NCBI RefSeq assembly: GCF_023238625.1
Contig: NZ_CP096670.1
Coordinates: 3,924,501 to 3,988,500, forward strand
Length of the DNA: 64,000 nucleotides
DNA from: Agarivorans sp. TSD2052
Lineage (GTDB): Bacteria; Pseudomonadota; Gammaproteobacteria; Enterobacterales; Celerinatantimonadaceae
Direction: 5' to 3'
Positions 1 through 8,992 of this stretch are shown here, one piece after another. The notes beneath the pieces were generated by a model, which saw only the letters and a list, made by a program, of their open reading frames with translations, was not told the DNA's origin and searched no databases. A program made the translations under genes and the position numbers. Within the stretch, counting starts at the first letter, position 1. The number at the start of each line of letters is the position of its first letter.

Positions 1-983
1 TTTAATCCTTCAATCGCCTTTTCTTTGGCTTTCAGAAAAGTAGTTCTTTCAAATTCAATACCCAGGCTTTTTCGATGAGATGGTTTAGGCATAGTAGTTT
101 GGAATAAAGAAATGGGGGCTATCGCTATTCCTTTAGATGCCGGTACTCCTTTTATACACCCATCTATATTTTTGCTCTCGCCACCCCAACCTCTATTCAA
201 ATACCCATTCCCATCATCGTTAATTAGAGGCTCCTTCGACTGACCAATATCTTCATTAAAATTGTTAGAAGCTAATAGCTCAAATGCTTTTATGGCTGCT
301 GCGGCCTCATTGCCAGAAGCAGAGCAAACCACCCTGTCTCCTTTTTTAGCACCGAGTAATGCAATACTATTAATGCTCTTGGCGTTTACCTCATTGTTTC
401 CATTCTTCAAGGTTATTACTGCATCAAAGCTCGCTACTGCAGATACAATAGCTGATGCTGGTCTAGCGTGAATACCATGAGGGTTTTTAACCTCTGTAGT
501 AACAGAAACAGTATTACGATTTGGTATGATTTCTGTTGTTTTGAAATCAAGCACAACTGACTCTTCTCTATTTTTCTCTGCCACCTGTTTTTGCTTGCTA
601 GGCAACGCCAAGTGAGACTCGTCAATGACCTCATTTAAACTTAATCCTGCGGCCGCCGCGACACTTGCAGATATAGTACCCTCTACAATAGGAGCCGCAG
701 TGACATGAACATTTTTAACTTTCTCCGCATCTAACAACTCTAAAGCCATATCTGTGCTTAAGATTGCGCTTCCAATATCTACAAAAACAAGCACCCCGTC
801 TTCAGAATAAACTGATTCAATAGCCTCTAAAATCGCAACTGAATCTGTACCAATAGGGTTTTCAGGGTCATCAACTCCTGCCGCACATACAAGTTTTATT
901 TTCCCGTGAGTCATCTGAGCAGCCAGTTCCAAAATACCTACGGCAAGCTTTAAGCTATGGGATACAACAACAATACTAATCAT
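1..983 (-). CDS. dhaM: DhaM, PTS-dependent dihydroxyacetone kinase phosphotransferase subunit (partial)
   Basis: This is the phosphoryl-relay subunit that passes PEP-derived phosphate to DhaL for dihydroxyacetone phosphorylation in the cytoplasm. The 327 visible residues show a mannose-type EIIA domain (about 1-130, with an early VSHS motif carrying the likely phospho-His), an HPr-like domain (about 165-250, motif HGIHARPA) and the start of an enzyme-I-like domain (KGVPASKGIAIAPI), the same order as E. coli DhaM. The start has a good ribosome site (AAGGA, about 5 nt before ATG). The gene lies 44 nt after dhaL in the same direction, so it is probably co-transcribed. It runs off the left edge, so its C-terminus and anything downstream (for example a dhaR or gldA gene) cannot be seen. 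Confidence 0.93.
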   Translation of the reverse strand, partial: MISIVVVSHSLKLAVGILELAAQMTHGKIKLVCAAGVDDPENPIGTDSVAILEAIESVYSEDGVLVFVDIGSAILSTDMALELLDAEKVKNVHVTAAPIVEGTISASVAAAAGLSLNEVIDESHLALPSKQKQVAEKNREESVVLDFKTTEIIPNRNTVSVTTEVKNPHGIHARPASAIVSAVASFDAVITLKNGNNEVNAKSINSIALLGAKKGDRVVCSASGNEAAAAIKAFELLASNNFNEDIGQSKEPLINDDGNGYLNRGWGGESKNIDGCIKGVPASKGIAIAPISLFQTTMPKPSHRKSLGIEFERTTFLKAKEKAIEGL

Positions 984-1027
984 ATTTATCCTTCACTGGC
1001 CAACAAAGTTGGCCAGTTCCCAAAATG

Positions 1028-1651
1028 TTATTTAACCGCATCACGCAGACAATTGAACAATAAAGAAGCTGAAGTAGCTCCAGGGTCTTGATGACCAATA
1101 GATCGTTCCCCCAAATAGCTAGCTCTACCTTTCTTCGCAATCATAGGAATCGTAGATTTCGTAGCAACCTCCCCCGCTTCTGCAGCAAGGTTTATGGCCT
1201 CAACTACCCTTTTTCCTTGATTGAGTTTTAAAGAACTAAGAATTCCACTAAAGGTGTCTATCATTGTTTTGTCACCGATTTCAGCTTTTCCACGATCCTT
1301 AATCCCATCAATGCCACCTTGGAGCATTTCAGTAAGGTCTCTTAGACTAAGCTCTTCTTTGGCCATAACAAGTGAAGCGCAACGAATAAAAAATGTACCG
1401 TATAGCGGCCCACTCGCCCCCCCAATGCTTGATAACAAAGTGATTCCGGTTGTTTTTAAAATAGTACCGATATCTTTGTCCGAGATACTTGGCAACTTTT
1501 CATTAACTTTTTTAAAACCTCTATTCATGTTCAAGCCGTGATCTGCGTCGCCTATTTCACGATCTAAAGATGTGAGCAAGTCTTGCTGTGCGCTAAAGAC
1601 TTCAATCGACCTTTCTAGCCAAGACACTATTTGTTTCTTTGTTACAGTCAT
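1028..1651 (-). CDS. dhaL: DhaL, ADP-binding subunit of PTS-dependent dihydroxyacetone kinase
   Basis: DhaL carries the tightly bound ADP that is re-phosphorylated by DhaM and donates phosphate to dihydroxyacetone held by DhaK. The 207-residue product matches E. coli DhaL along its length: the nucleotide/Mg motif GDADHGLNMNRG near residue 35, LLSSIGGASGPLYGT near 80, and the C-terminal GRASYLGERSIGHQDPGA block. A longer reading starting at 1681 exists, but the ATG at 1651 aligns with the family start and has AAGGAA about 6 nt upstream, so 1651 is preferred. It sits 23 nt after dhaK. Confidence 0.95.
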   Translation of the reverse strand: MTVTKKQIVSWLERSIEVFSAQQDLLTSLDREIGDADHGLNMNRGFKKVNEKLPSISDKDIGTILKTTGITLLSSIGGASGPLYGTFFIRCASLVMAKEELSLRDLTEMLQGGIDGIKDRGKAEIGDKTMIDTFSGILSSLKLNQGKRVVEAINLAAEAGEVATKSTIPMIAKKGRASYLGERSIGHQDPGATSASLLFNCLRDAVK

Positions 1652-1674
1652 TACAAATTCCTTTAAACTATTTA

Positions 1675-2742
1675 TCAGCAATCCCAGCGTAGTGAAGGTG
1701 TTTTAACCGGTCTGTCAAATAATCCCAACATTTCTTCATCGGCATTAAGAACAGTAATGGAAACCCCCTGCATATCCAAAGAAGTGCAGTAGCTACCTAT
1801 AAGACTTCTTTCGACGCTAATGCCTTTTTCTTCCAAAATTTCAGCCACCTTTCGGAACACAATATAGAGTTCTGATTCAGGAGTTGCTCCGAGATTGTTA
1901 ATAAGTACAATTGCTTTATCGCCTTGAAGAAGAGGCTCTGTAGTCCAAGTTTCAGATTTCCAATCATGGGTAGTGTTATCCCATAAACGAACTTCTCTAA
2001 CATAAGGCGTATTGTCCAAAATTTCTGACATCATGTCCTCTGTGAGGGCGTCGCAAGTATCAAATGGTCGACGCTCGATCCCTGGCTCACCATGAATTCC
2101 CACACCAAACTCAACTTCATTATCTTCGAGAGTGAAACTAGGTTTTCCCGCTGCAGGAACGGTACAAGCCTTTAAGCCAACACCGAACGAGCGGCCTTGA
2201 TTAGCAATTTTTTTAGCTAATACCGAAAGCTGTTCAAGTGTATAGGCTGACTCTGCTGCTGCTCCCAATATTTTTTCTGCTAACACCGTCGTTGCTACCC
2301 CCCGCCGTCCTGCGGTGTATAAACTATCTTTTACCGCTACATCATCGTCGATCAATGCGGTTTGTACCTCGATTCCTTCCGCGCTTAATAACTCTAATGA
2401 GGTCTCAAAATTTAGTACATCACCTGTATAATTTTTTACTAAAAACAGCACTCCTTTACCCGAATGAGCTTTCAAACCACACTCGAACATCTGATCTGGA
2501 GTTGGGGATGTAAACATTTCACCAGGGCAAGCTCCATCCAACATACCTTGCCCGACAAAACCACCATGCATTGGTTCGTGGCCACTCCCTCCTCCAGAAA
2601 TGATAGCGACTTTACTATGAGCTTTGTTTTTTCGGACAATAAACATCGGGTCCAAACTAACTTCTAAATCTTTATGAGCGATAGAAAAACCTTGTAGCTG
2701 CTGTTTAACTACTTCTTCTACTTTATTTATCATCTTTTTCAT
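1675..2742 (-). CDS. dhaK: DhaK, dihydroxyacetone-binding subunit
   Basis: DhaK binds dihydroxyacetone through a covalent hemiaminal to a histidine and receives phosphate from DhaL. Diagnostic blocks are GGGSGHEPMHGGFVGQGML near residue 50, DDDVAVKDSLYTAGRRGVA near 135, and GVGIHGEPGIERRP, which contains the substrate-binding His. Length (355 residues) equals the E. coli protein (356). Three ATG codons are possible; 2742 is chosen because AGGA lies 8 nt upstream, whereas the ATG at 2751 abuts the AAAGG. Its position between glpF and dhaL supports a single operon for uptake and phosphorylation of triose/glycerol. Confidence 0.95.
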   Translation of the reverse strand: MKKMINKVEEVVKQQLQGFSIAHKDLEVSLDPMFIVRKNKAHSKVAIISGGGSGHEPMHGGFVGQGMLDGACPGEMFTSPTPDQMFECGLKAHSGKGVLFLVKNYTGDVLNFETSLELLSAEGIEVQTALIDDDVAVKDSLYTAGRRGVATTVLAEKILGAAAESAYTLEQLSVLAKKIANQGRSFGVGLKACTVPAAGKPSFTLEDNEVEFGVGIHGEPGIERRPFDTCDALTEDMMSEILDNTPYVREVRLWDNTTHDWKSETWTTEPLLQGDKAIVLINNLGATPESELYIVFRKVAEILEEKGISVERSLIGSYCTSLDMQGVSITVLNADEEMLGLFDRPVKTPSLRWDC

Positions 2743-2767
2743 TCTGAACATCCTTTAATATTATTCT

Positions 2768-3502
2768 CTATAGGTTAGCCGTGAAAATAGGAACTAAAAT
2801 GTTATTCCATAACAAAGCACCACCTACAGCTCCAATTATGGGACCAACGACAGGAACCAATGCATACCCCCAGTCAGAATCACCTTTATTCTTTATGGGT
2901 AATAGCGCGTGTGCAATTCTTGGCATTAAGTCACGAGCTGGATTAACTGCATAACCTGTGTTTCCGCCTAAACATAGGCCAATGGTGCAAACTAGGATGG
3001 CTACAGCATAAGGCCCAAAGCCAGATCCAATCCCGTTATTAGCAGTAAAAATTGCTAAGATACCAATCATTAAAACAGCCGTACTAATAGCTTCTGATAT
3101 AATGTTCCACTTGGTGTTTCTAATAGCTGCGCCAGTAGAAAAGGAGGCCAAAATCATGCCTGCATCTTCTGTTTCATCATAGTGTTGCTTAAATGCTAAC
3201 CATAGAACTATAGCTCCCAGGAATGCGCCACAGCATTGAGCAATGATATAAATAACAGCGGTTTCCGCTGTTACAGCACCGATAGCCCAGAAGCCTAAAG
3301 TAACCGCGGGGTTTAGGTGTGCGCCACTGACCCAGCCTGCAGCATAGACCGCAATACCGACGCCAAATCCCCATCCCATGGCAATGACTATCCAACCTGA
3401 ATTCTGAGCTTTACTTTGTGATAAAACCACATTGGCAACGACCCCACAACCTAGTAAAACCAATAATAAGGTTCCGAATAACTCTGCTACAAAAACATCC
3501 AT
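2768..3502 (-). CDS. glpF: GlpF-like aquaglyceroporin
   Basis: This is an inner-membrane MIP-family channel, most likely for glycerol or dihydroxyacetone. The 244-residue protein has six hydrophobic segments plus both pore half-helices, HLNPAVT (about residue 62) and AVNPARDL (about 185). The Asp after the second NPAR is typical of glycerol facilitators rather than water-only aquaporins. It is a little shorter than E. coli GlpF (281). It is the first gene of the apparent glpF-dhaK-dhaL-dhaM operon, with 25 nt to dhaK. The pairing with a PTS-type DHA kinase rather than glpK suggests that DHA, or glycerol oxidised to DHA, is the substrate (inference). Confidence 0.9.
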   Translation of the reverse strand: MDVFVAELFGTLLLVLLGCGVVANVVLSQSKAQNSGWIVIAMGWGFGVGIAVYAAGWVSGAHLNPAVTLGFWAIGAVTAETAVIYIIAQCCGAFLGAIVLWLAFKQHYDETEDAGMILASFSTGAAIRNTKWNIISEAISTAVLMIGILAIFTANNGIGSGFGPYAVAILVCTIGLCLGGNTGYAVNPARDLMPRIAHALLPIKNKGDSDWGYALVPVVGPIIGAVGGALLWNNILVPIFTANL

Positions 3503-3603
3503 CTTTTATGCTCCCTTTTTGTTTTAATACTGAACTTATGTAAAGTTCGATTTGTTTAAAGAGATAATATAAGGATGAAAATGGGTGTCATTTTTCTGGG
3601 TAT

Positions 3604-3618
3604 GTTTCAATTGGAAAC
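3604..3618. promoter_or_regulatory. Imperfect palindrome upstream of glpF
   Basis: GTTTCAATTGGAAAC is a 15-bp inverted repeat with one mismatched pair about 100 bp upstream of the glpF start. It could be an operator for the glpF-dha operon. No regulator gene is visible in the window, so this is only a candidate. Confidence 0.25.
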
Positions 3619-3894
3619 AACAAAAATAGCAATAACGTTCTCATATGAAACACTGGCAATCCACCAGCTTAAAAAAATAGAGCTATCACACGTCTAAAGC
3701 TCTTATTCAGTAATGAAATAGCCTACTTGGTGGGCTCAACATGCTAGTAAAAAAGTAAATTTAAACACCATATTGTGAGCAGACTCTCAGATATTTATGC
3801 TATTGGCGGAGCTAGCTCGAAGATTCTAGGCAGTAAATTTTTCAATCCGCCTACTTATACGGACAACATTCTTAGCTAATGTCTAATTGAACAT

Positions 3895-4010
3895 ATTTAG
3901 CGATTGCCGTGAACCAACATTTTTGAGCCATTGTTTTAACACTCTGGCGATTTGAATTGCTTAATGATTTGATGGTGTCACCCAGCGATACATGGAATAA
4001 GGTTCTTCTA
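3895..4010 (-). pseudogene. Decayed 3' fragment of a 789-aa-type tyrosine recombinase gene
   Basis: Read on the minus strand from about 4008, this stretch translates to a peptide with YRWVTPSNH, a stop codon, then AIQIARVLKQWLKNVG. The C-terminal region of the complete recombinase gene just to the right reads YSWVTPQKHQAIQIANALDLWLKKDG. The similarity is clear, and the nonsense codon plus a small deletion show the fragment is dead. It is therefore a diverged second copy of the end of that element, left from an earlier insertion or duplication. Homology to the rest of the gene was not found to its right. Confidence 0.7.
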
Positions 4011-4068
4011 TTACTTTTCAATCTTCACGCACAATTAAGATGTTGATTTAAAATTACTTTCAAACATT

Positions 4069-4176
4069 TAGTTTACGAGCTTCATTAAATAGACCACTGC
4101 AAGGCTAGCCCTAAAAAATTTATGCTCACCGTGCAGTTACAACTAGAGCGTCATATGGCGTTCAACTGACGGCCGT
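4069..4176. repeat. 108-bp direct repeat, copy A
   Basis: This is about 90% identical to 4250-4357 in the same orientation, offset 181 bp. The central 60 bp are identical, and most differences lie near one third of the length and at the right end. It ends in a near-palindrome GAGCGTCATATGGCGTTC. It lies between a dead recombinase fragment and the intact recombinase gene, so it may be an element terminus. Confidence 0.85.
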
Positions 4177-4249
4177 ATAAGGCTCTTTTATCGTTTTTTC
4201 AATAACAGATAAACAATAAGGCGCTGATTTATATGTTTTTTTAGAATGC

Positions 4250-4357
4250 TAGTTTACGGGCTTCATTAAATAGCTATCTGTAAGGCTAGCCCTAAAAAAT
4301 TTATGCTCACCGTGCAGTTACAACTAGAGCGTCATATGGCGCTCAAGTAACAGCCGT
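4250..4357. repeat. 108-bp direct repeat, copy B
   Basis: This is the second copy of the repeat at 4069-4176. In this copy the right part is GAGCGTCATATGGCGCTC, a dyad with a single mismatched pair on each arm. It lies about 140 bp beyond the stop codon of the 789-residue recombinase, where the end of an integrating element would be expected. Confidence 0.85.
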
Positions 4358-4499
4358 AATACATACGATAAACTCAGCTTTTGGCGCATTATTGTTTTTT
4401 AGATGTTGGGAAAGAGCACAACTAACGAGTGCGAGCTAAGTCTTTAGCTGAGCATTTTTTGATATTACTAACAAGTGCCATCTGGCCACACCTTGGTGC

Positions 4500-6869
4500 T
4501 CAGTGTGCTAGGTACTGCAGTAACAACATAAACACAGCAGCTCGCATTTGTGCGTCTTTTGGTTTTGTAAACGCAAGGCAATATTGCGTTTTTCGGCTCG
4601 GTGAGTGGTTATCAATATACTCAAGAAATGCAGTTAAGGTTTTACATTTTTTTTGGCGTCGGCCGTCTTGAATAACGACGCGTACACCATCTTTTTTGAG
4701 CCATAGGTCTAACGCATTAGCAATTTGAATAGCTTGATGCTTTTGTGGTGTTACCCAGCTGTATTTAGCCTCAATGGAATAGCAACGTAAAAGAAGCGCT
4801 CCTAACGAGCACAGGCTCGTAATCATTGATGGTCTGCATTGAGCTAATTGCAAAACCAACTCACCCAGCCAGCGCTTATCTTTTTTAGTGAGAGCCTGCT
4901 GAGAAATGCTACTAAATATTTTAGCGTTTTTCTTCTTCAGGCTCTCTACTATCTCAAGCGCTGTTGAAGTTTCTGAAGACAAGATATTCAAAGACCTTCT
5001 ATCAACCATTAAGGCCTGGCAAAAGCTTATTAACTTCATGCCGTGCTTGGGAAATACACTAAGCTGATGAGTGACTGGTCGCCCCGACTTCTTCGTTAAT
5101 ACTTTAATATGAGACTTTAATATCGCCACTGCATAAGGCCTCAAGGCATTTGGGCTGTTCCAGGAATGGCTTGGAACCTCTTGGCGGCTTTGGATATAAA
5201 AACCATCTAATGGCTTTAGCCTTGCTTTGTTGAGTAGCCTTTTTGCCACAGCTTTGGGAATAACCTTCTGCTGTTTTTCTATTGCATCCCAATGGACAAA
5301 TTCGAAAATATTGATGTAGTTCTTAATAGTGGTAGCAACATGCTTGTGCCCCAACGCAACGGAGCAGCTTTTTAGAAGCGCATCGGGAGACACACTTTGC
5401 GTATCGGGCAACTCAGGGATATCCATGCCCAATACTGCCGCTAGTTCTGGGCAATAAATTGCCATTGTTTGCTCGCTGGGTAGTGTATGCCGGTAGCTAT
5501 ATGCCCCATAGTTATGGCCATTAGTCAGATGTTGAATGAGCGATGAAAACTCAGCTGATAATCTTGATGGCGAGCCTTTATCGGCATTATACCCCTGCCC
5601 CCATAAACTGCTTTTTTGGTTATCTCCCGCAATCAGTTGATTGCATACATGTAACAGCGCCAACCAGGGGTTATTAGTGATAAACGTCCGCAAACCGGCT
5701 TTAGATTTGGGCGAGTGTCGCACATCTACTGTCTGCGTATAGTCGCTATTCACTTGCACATCAGCGAGCTGCATCTTGGCGACCTCCCCAACCCTTAGGC
5801 CATTGTTCTGTATGAGCCACAGCATAACAGCCTTAACCATGTCACCATCAACCGCTCTCGCCATAACCTGCTTGGTCTTGCGTTGGACCAGGCTGGCTCT
5901 TACATGCATAACAACGCTGGTTTTCACCCCTTCACTGCCAAAGCAGTCCATAATAAAAGCCTCTGTGTTTTGCTTAGCTTTTTGACTGCCTTTTATTTTG
6001 CTGAGCGTTTTTAGTAGCTGAACCGAAGATAAACTCGCTATTTCCTCGTCAGATTTAATGTCGAGCGCTTCAAACACCAATCCGATAAATCGCGTTGCAT
6101 CGTTAATATATCGACTCGCTGTTTCTACGTTTATTTTTTTTCGGTTGAGTTTTGTAACACACCAACTGAAAATCATTTCAACGACTAGTGGCACCCCTTG
6201 CTCTATACTATCTAAAAGCACGATAGCCGCCTTGCGTCGCTCACCTTTTCCCAGGAATTTAAGCGAGCCGCTAACCGGTGATACATTTTCAACAGTCTGC
6301 CTCACCGGCACCCTGGGCGGCGTAGAAAAATCTCCTGTAATGTAGGCTTCAAATTGCTCATGACTCAGCCCTACACTCATTAGGTTTCGGGTTAGCGTAT
6401 TGATAATGTTGTGTGTAAAATGCGTATTCGTAGAGCCTTGCCAGGAGCTCAAAACCTCCTGAGCCAGCGCGGTGAAGCTATCGTATTTAAGCTCTAGCGT
6501 TAAACAACAATCCTGCCAAGAACAACGTGATGGCTCATCAAATGCATCGTAGTAGTGGGCTAAGAGCAGCGCACTCGTCGAGTCAATATGCCACCGACAT
6601 TGTAACGCTTGCGTTGTATTATCTGGGTTTCGGCTATTTGCAACTCCGCCGTTAAGCCTAGGGTCTAGCGTGTATTCAACCCACAGCAACGGCGAACAAT
6701 ACCTAACACCTTGCCGGTTTAGCAGCGCGTCCATAACCGCCTGCCAATGGCGCTGACAAAATACCCCGCCATTAATCATCACACTAAATCCGAGCAAAGC
6801 CGCCAGCCTCCTCTCGGTAAGTGGCGACTCTATTAACTCTCGATGAAATAACTCATACGGCGTCGTCAT
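4500..6869 (-). CDS. Large tyrosine recombinase (third gene of a recombinase operon)
   Basis: The 789-residue protein has a phage-integrase-type catalytic core in its middle: Arg359 in NNGLRVGE, the box-II block YSYRH with Arg460, LGHKH with His508 and the likely nucleophile Tyr518 in TTIKNYI. The usual first His of HxxR is Tyr458 here, a conservative change also seen in some recombinases. About 350 residues precede the core and about 270 follow it, so it is much longer than ordinary integrases; Tn554 TnpB (about 630) is the nearest type I know of. Its ATG overlaps the stop of the upstream gene (ATGA), so it is translationally coupled. The function is inferred to be integration or excision of the surrounding element. 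Confidence 0.75.
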   Translation of the reverse strand: MTTPYELFHRELIESPLTERRLAALLGFSVMINGGVFCQRHWQAVMDALLNRQGVRYCSPLLWVEYTLDPRLNGGVANSRNPDNTTQALQCRWHIDSTSALLLAHYYDAFDEPSRCSWQDCCLTLELKYDSFTALAQEVLSSWQGSTNTHFTHNIINTLTRNLMSVGLSHEQFEAYITGDFSTPPRVPVRQTVENVSPVSGSLKFLGKGERRKAAIVLLDSIEQGVPLVVEMIFSWCVTKLNRKKINVETASRYINDATRFIGLVFEALDIKSDEEIASLSSVQLLKTLSKIKGSQKAKQNTEAFIMDCFGSEGVKTSVVMHVRASLVQRKTKQVMARAVDGDMVKAVMLWLIQNNGLRVGEVAKMQLADVQVNSDYTQTVDVRHSPKSKAGLRTFITNNPWLALLHVCNQLIAGDNQKSSLWGQGYNADKGSPSRLSAEFSSLIQHLTNGHNYGAYSYRHTLPSEQTMAIYCPELAAVLGMDIPELPDTQSVSPDALLKSCSVALGHKHVATTIKNYINIFEFVHWDAIEKQQKVIPKAVAKRLLNKARLKPLDGFYIQSRQEVPSHSWNSPNALRPYAVAILKSHIKVLTKKSGRPVTHQLSVFPKHGMKLISFCQALMVDRRSLNILSSETSTALEIVESLKKKNAKIFSSISQQALTKKDKRWLGELVLQLAQCRPSMITSLCSLGALLLRCYSIEAKYSWVTPQKHQAIQIANALDLWLKKDGVRVVIQDGRRQKKCKTLTAFLEYIDNHSPSRKTQYCLAFTKPKDAQMRAAVFMLLLQYLAH

Positions 6870-8131
6870 TTAATCAGTGTATTCAGCAACACGTTAACTG
6901 AATGAGCAATAGCGTGTAGCACTACCGGGCAGGGGTGCTCTCTATCATGTTCGACATACGCAGCCACATCAGGTTCACTAAACCGCCTAAACAGCCAATT
7001 GACAACGGTTTTGCGCGGCCAGTTTTGATTGACCTTTTTACCATTAAATAAGAAAGCATTGAGCTCCTTCATCGTCAGTAATGTCTGCGTATGACTTTGT
7101 TCATAAGTGAAAAACAACGTTCTCTCGCCGTTTAACACTGAAGCGATAAAATCATCATTCGAATACAGATTTAAATACTGACAATATTCATCAAGAACAC
7201 TGCCTAACAGCGAGCCAATTGGCAACATTCGATATGGAATTTCAGAGGATTTGTTGAGTATAGCGACACGCGCGTTCTGAATATCAAAATCATTGATGGT
7301 CGGCGCTTTTCGTCTCAAATGTCGAGTACACGTAGCTAAGCAAAACACCAACATGGCGCGACGCGCTAGCGCATTATGCAGTAAGTATCGGTTTTGCAGA
7401 CTTGCGCAGTGCGCAAATGTATCCGATGCATCAGCGGCTTCTCGCCATAAATCCTTTAATACACTAGACACCTCTTCTAGTTGCATTATGCCATTGCTGC
7501 CTGCAAATGAGTCTAATTGAGATCCTGACGTTAATTCCACAGGATGATTAAAGTTAATTTGATACTCATTTAATAAATGGCTTAACGCCAAATAATGTTG
7601 TTTGAAAAAAGAACCATTGGATTCGTGACAGTAATGCGCCTGAGTCAGCGATGCCTTAACTAGAACCCCTTCATTTTTCCTGTAAATCAACTCCCTGACT
7701 TTTTTAGCCAAACGAGCCGGAGTTGCAGAGCGATGAACGCCAACAGATTTGAGCAGTTTATTCGCCTCTTTAACAACATCATTTGCCCTCCATGGCGTCT
7801 CTAAATCAGCGGTTAGCTGAAGCACAACCACGCTCGGCAAATAAAATCGAAGCGCTGAGCTAGCATCTACGAATTCCACCAGCTCAGGTGCAATTTTCAG
7901 TTTGGGCAGCGGGAAAGTAACGAGCAGCTCAAAAGCGTTACCTTCCTCTCCTCCCTCTATCGAAAGCGAAGACGTCCTTAGTTGGTGAAGCGTAAGGCCA
8001 GTGCAAAGCGACACGGCAAAAATGCCCAGTAATTCAGTATCCAGGGCACTTTCTAGCTGTAGAAAAGTGCCCCTAAAAGCAGAAGCTATTGAATCTGGAT
8101 GAATATGATGTTGCGCGTTACTCATGCTCAT
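6866..8131 (-). CDS. Recombinase-operon protein, possible degenerate tyrosine recombinase
   Basis: This 421-residue protein is of uncertain family. A stretch near residue 270 (CTRHLRRKAPTINDFDI followed by a basic/proline-rich segment) resembles the box-I region of tyrosine recombinases, but no convincing HxxR or tyrosine nucleophile motif follows, so it may be a non-catalytic partner. It overlaps the upstream gene by 14 nt and the downstream 789-residue recombinase by 4 nt, which indicates stoichiometric co-expression. By analogy with the TnpA/TnpB/TnpC sets of Tn554-like elements it probably works in the same recombination complex. That role is inferred from context only. Confidence 0.6.
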   Translation of the reverse strand: MSMSNAQHHIHPDSIASAFRGTFLQLESALDTELLGIFAVSLCTGLTLHQLRTSSLSIEGGEEGNAFELLVTFPLPKLKIAPELVEFVDASSALRFYLPSVVVLQLTADLETPWRANDVVKEANKLLKSVGVHRSATPARLAKKVRELIYRKNEGVLVKASLTQAHYCHESNGSFFKQHYLALSHLLNEYQINFNHPVELTSGSQLDSFAGSNGIMQLEEVSSVLKDLWREAADASDTFAHCASLQNRYLLHNALARRAMLVFCLATCTRHLRRKAPTINDFDIQNARVAILNKSSEIPYRMLPIGSLLGSVLDEYCQYLNLYSNDDFIASVLNGERTLFFTYEQSHTQTLLTMKELNAFLFNGKKVNQNWPRKTVVNWLFRRFSEPDVAAYVEHDREHPCPVVLHAIAHSVNVLLNTLIK

Positions 8132-8810
8132 CGTCTCCTATAATCAATTCTCTTGAGCCGCTTATCCTGCCCTGCTCTTCAGGCTCGTCATCAATCGGTT
8201 CATCTATAAAATTCTGCGATAAAGACTTTCCTTTACTAGTAATAGCTTTAAGTGATTTAGCAAAGGGTTGTAAAGATTCGAGCAAGACATGATTAAAGCG
8301 CTGATGCTTCACTAGTCGACGTAGGGTTGCATCAGGAATGGTTGAGATTTTCCCAAGTAAAGAGATAGAAAACGGTTCATCAAAAATAATTGCTAATTGC
8401 TCACTCCCTATTGTACGGAGAAGAAAAATATACATCGTGATAATTGTTTTTGAGCGATTTTTCACTGCTATCGGTAGTGCTAGCAGTGACTGAAGCAAAG
8501 CTTTTAGGCGTAATTGTTCTGTAATATAGTCCTTATCTCGCTCAATCTCATGAGCCACTATTGAGAAGTCATTGTATTTAGCAAAACAAATACTGACTGG
8601 TGACTCGAGAGGCCAGAGTGTCCGGCTCAAGTGTTTAGATTTAATGACGTTTACATGCACAAAGCGTTGTGCAAGGTCAGTTGCTTCAAGTGGTAGGGCT
8701 AATCCGATGGAGTAAATGATGTCGTTAATGCTGTTATCTTCACAGAGAAGTTTTACTGGCTCGTCTTTTAGTAGTGTTACGTTGGCGGTTAATTTGTGAT
8801 TAATACTCAT
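8118..8810 (-). CDS. Hypothetical protein, first gene of the recombinase operon
   Basis: This 230-residue soluble protein is not recognised. It has no signal peptide or membrane segment. The last 30 residues are strongly acidic (DEPIDDEPEEQ and GDDEHE). It begins the three-gene overlapping operon and shares 14 nt with the next gene. Such conserved overlap with recombinase genes suggests an accessory DNA-binding or regulatory protein of the element, but nothing in the sequence proves it. Confidence 0.6.
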   Translation of the reverse strand: MSINHKLTANVTLLKDEPVKLLCEDNSINDIIYSIGLALPLEATDLAQRFVHVNVIKSKHLSRTLWPLESPVSICFAKYNDFSIVAHEIERDKDYITEQLRLKALLQSLLALPIAVKNRSKTIITMYIFLLRTIGSEQLAIIFDEPFSISLLGKISTIPDATLRRLVKHQRFNHVLLESLQPFAKSLKAITSKGKSLSQNFIDEPIDDEPEEQGRISGSRELIIGDDEHE

Positions 8811-8992
8811 ACTGTTACCTAATTATTTTTTTGAATGGCAACAGATATAGCTTAACCTTTTTTACTGAATCTCTAGTTTTTTTGATTTTTTCTGGAATTA
8901 CTCAAAAACGCCTCCTGTAGATAGAGAGTTCTCCTGAATAATTCGGCTGAGAAAACACAAGGGCCGCCCAGCAGCCCTTATTGTTACGCTCA

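Noticed and set aside
4070-4357. The two 108-bp repeats as a CRISPR array.
   Set aside because: Only two long copies exist, with one spacer-like gap of 73 bp and no cas genes.
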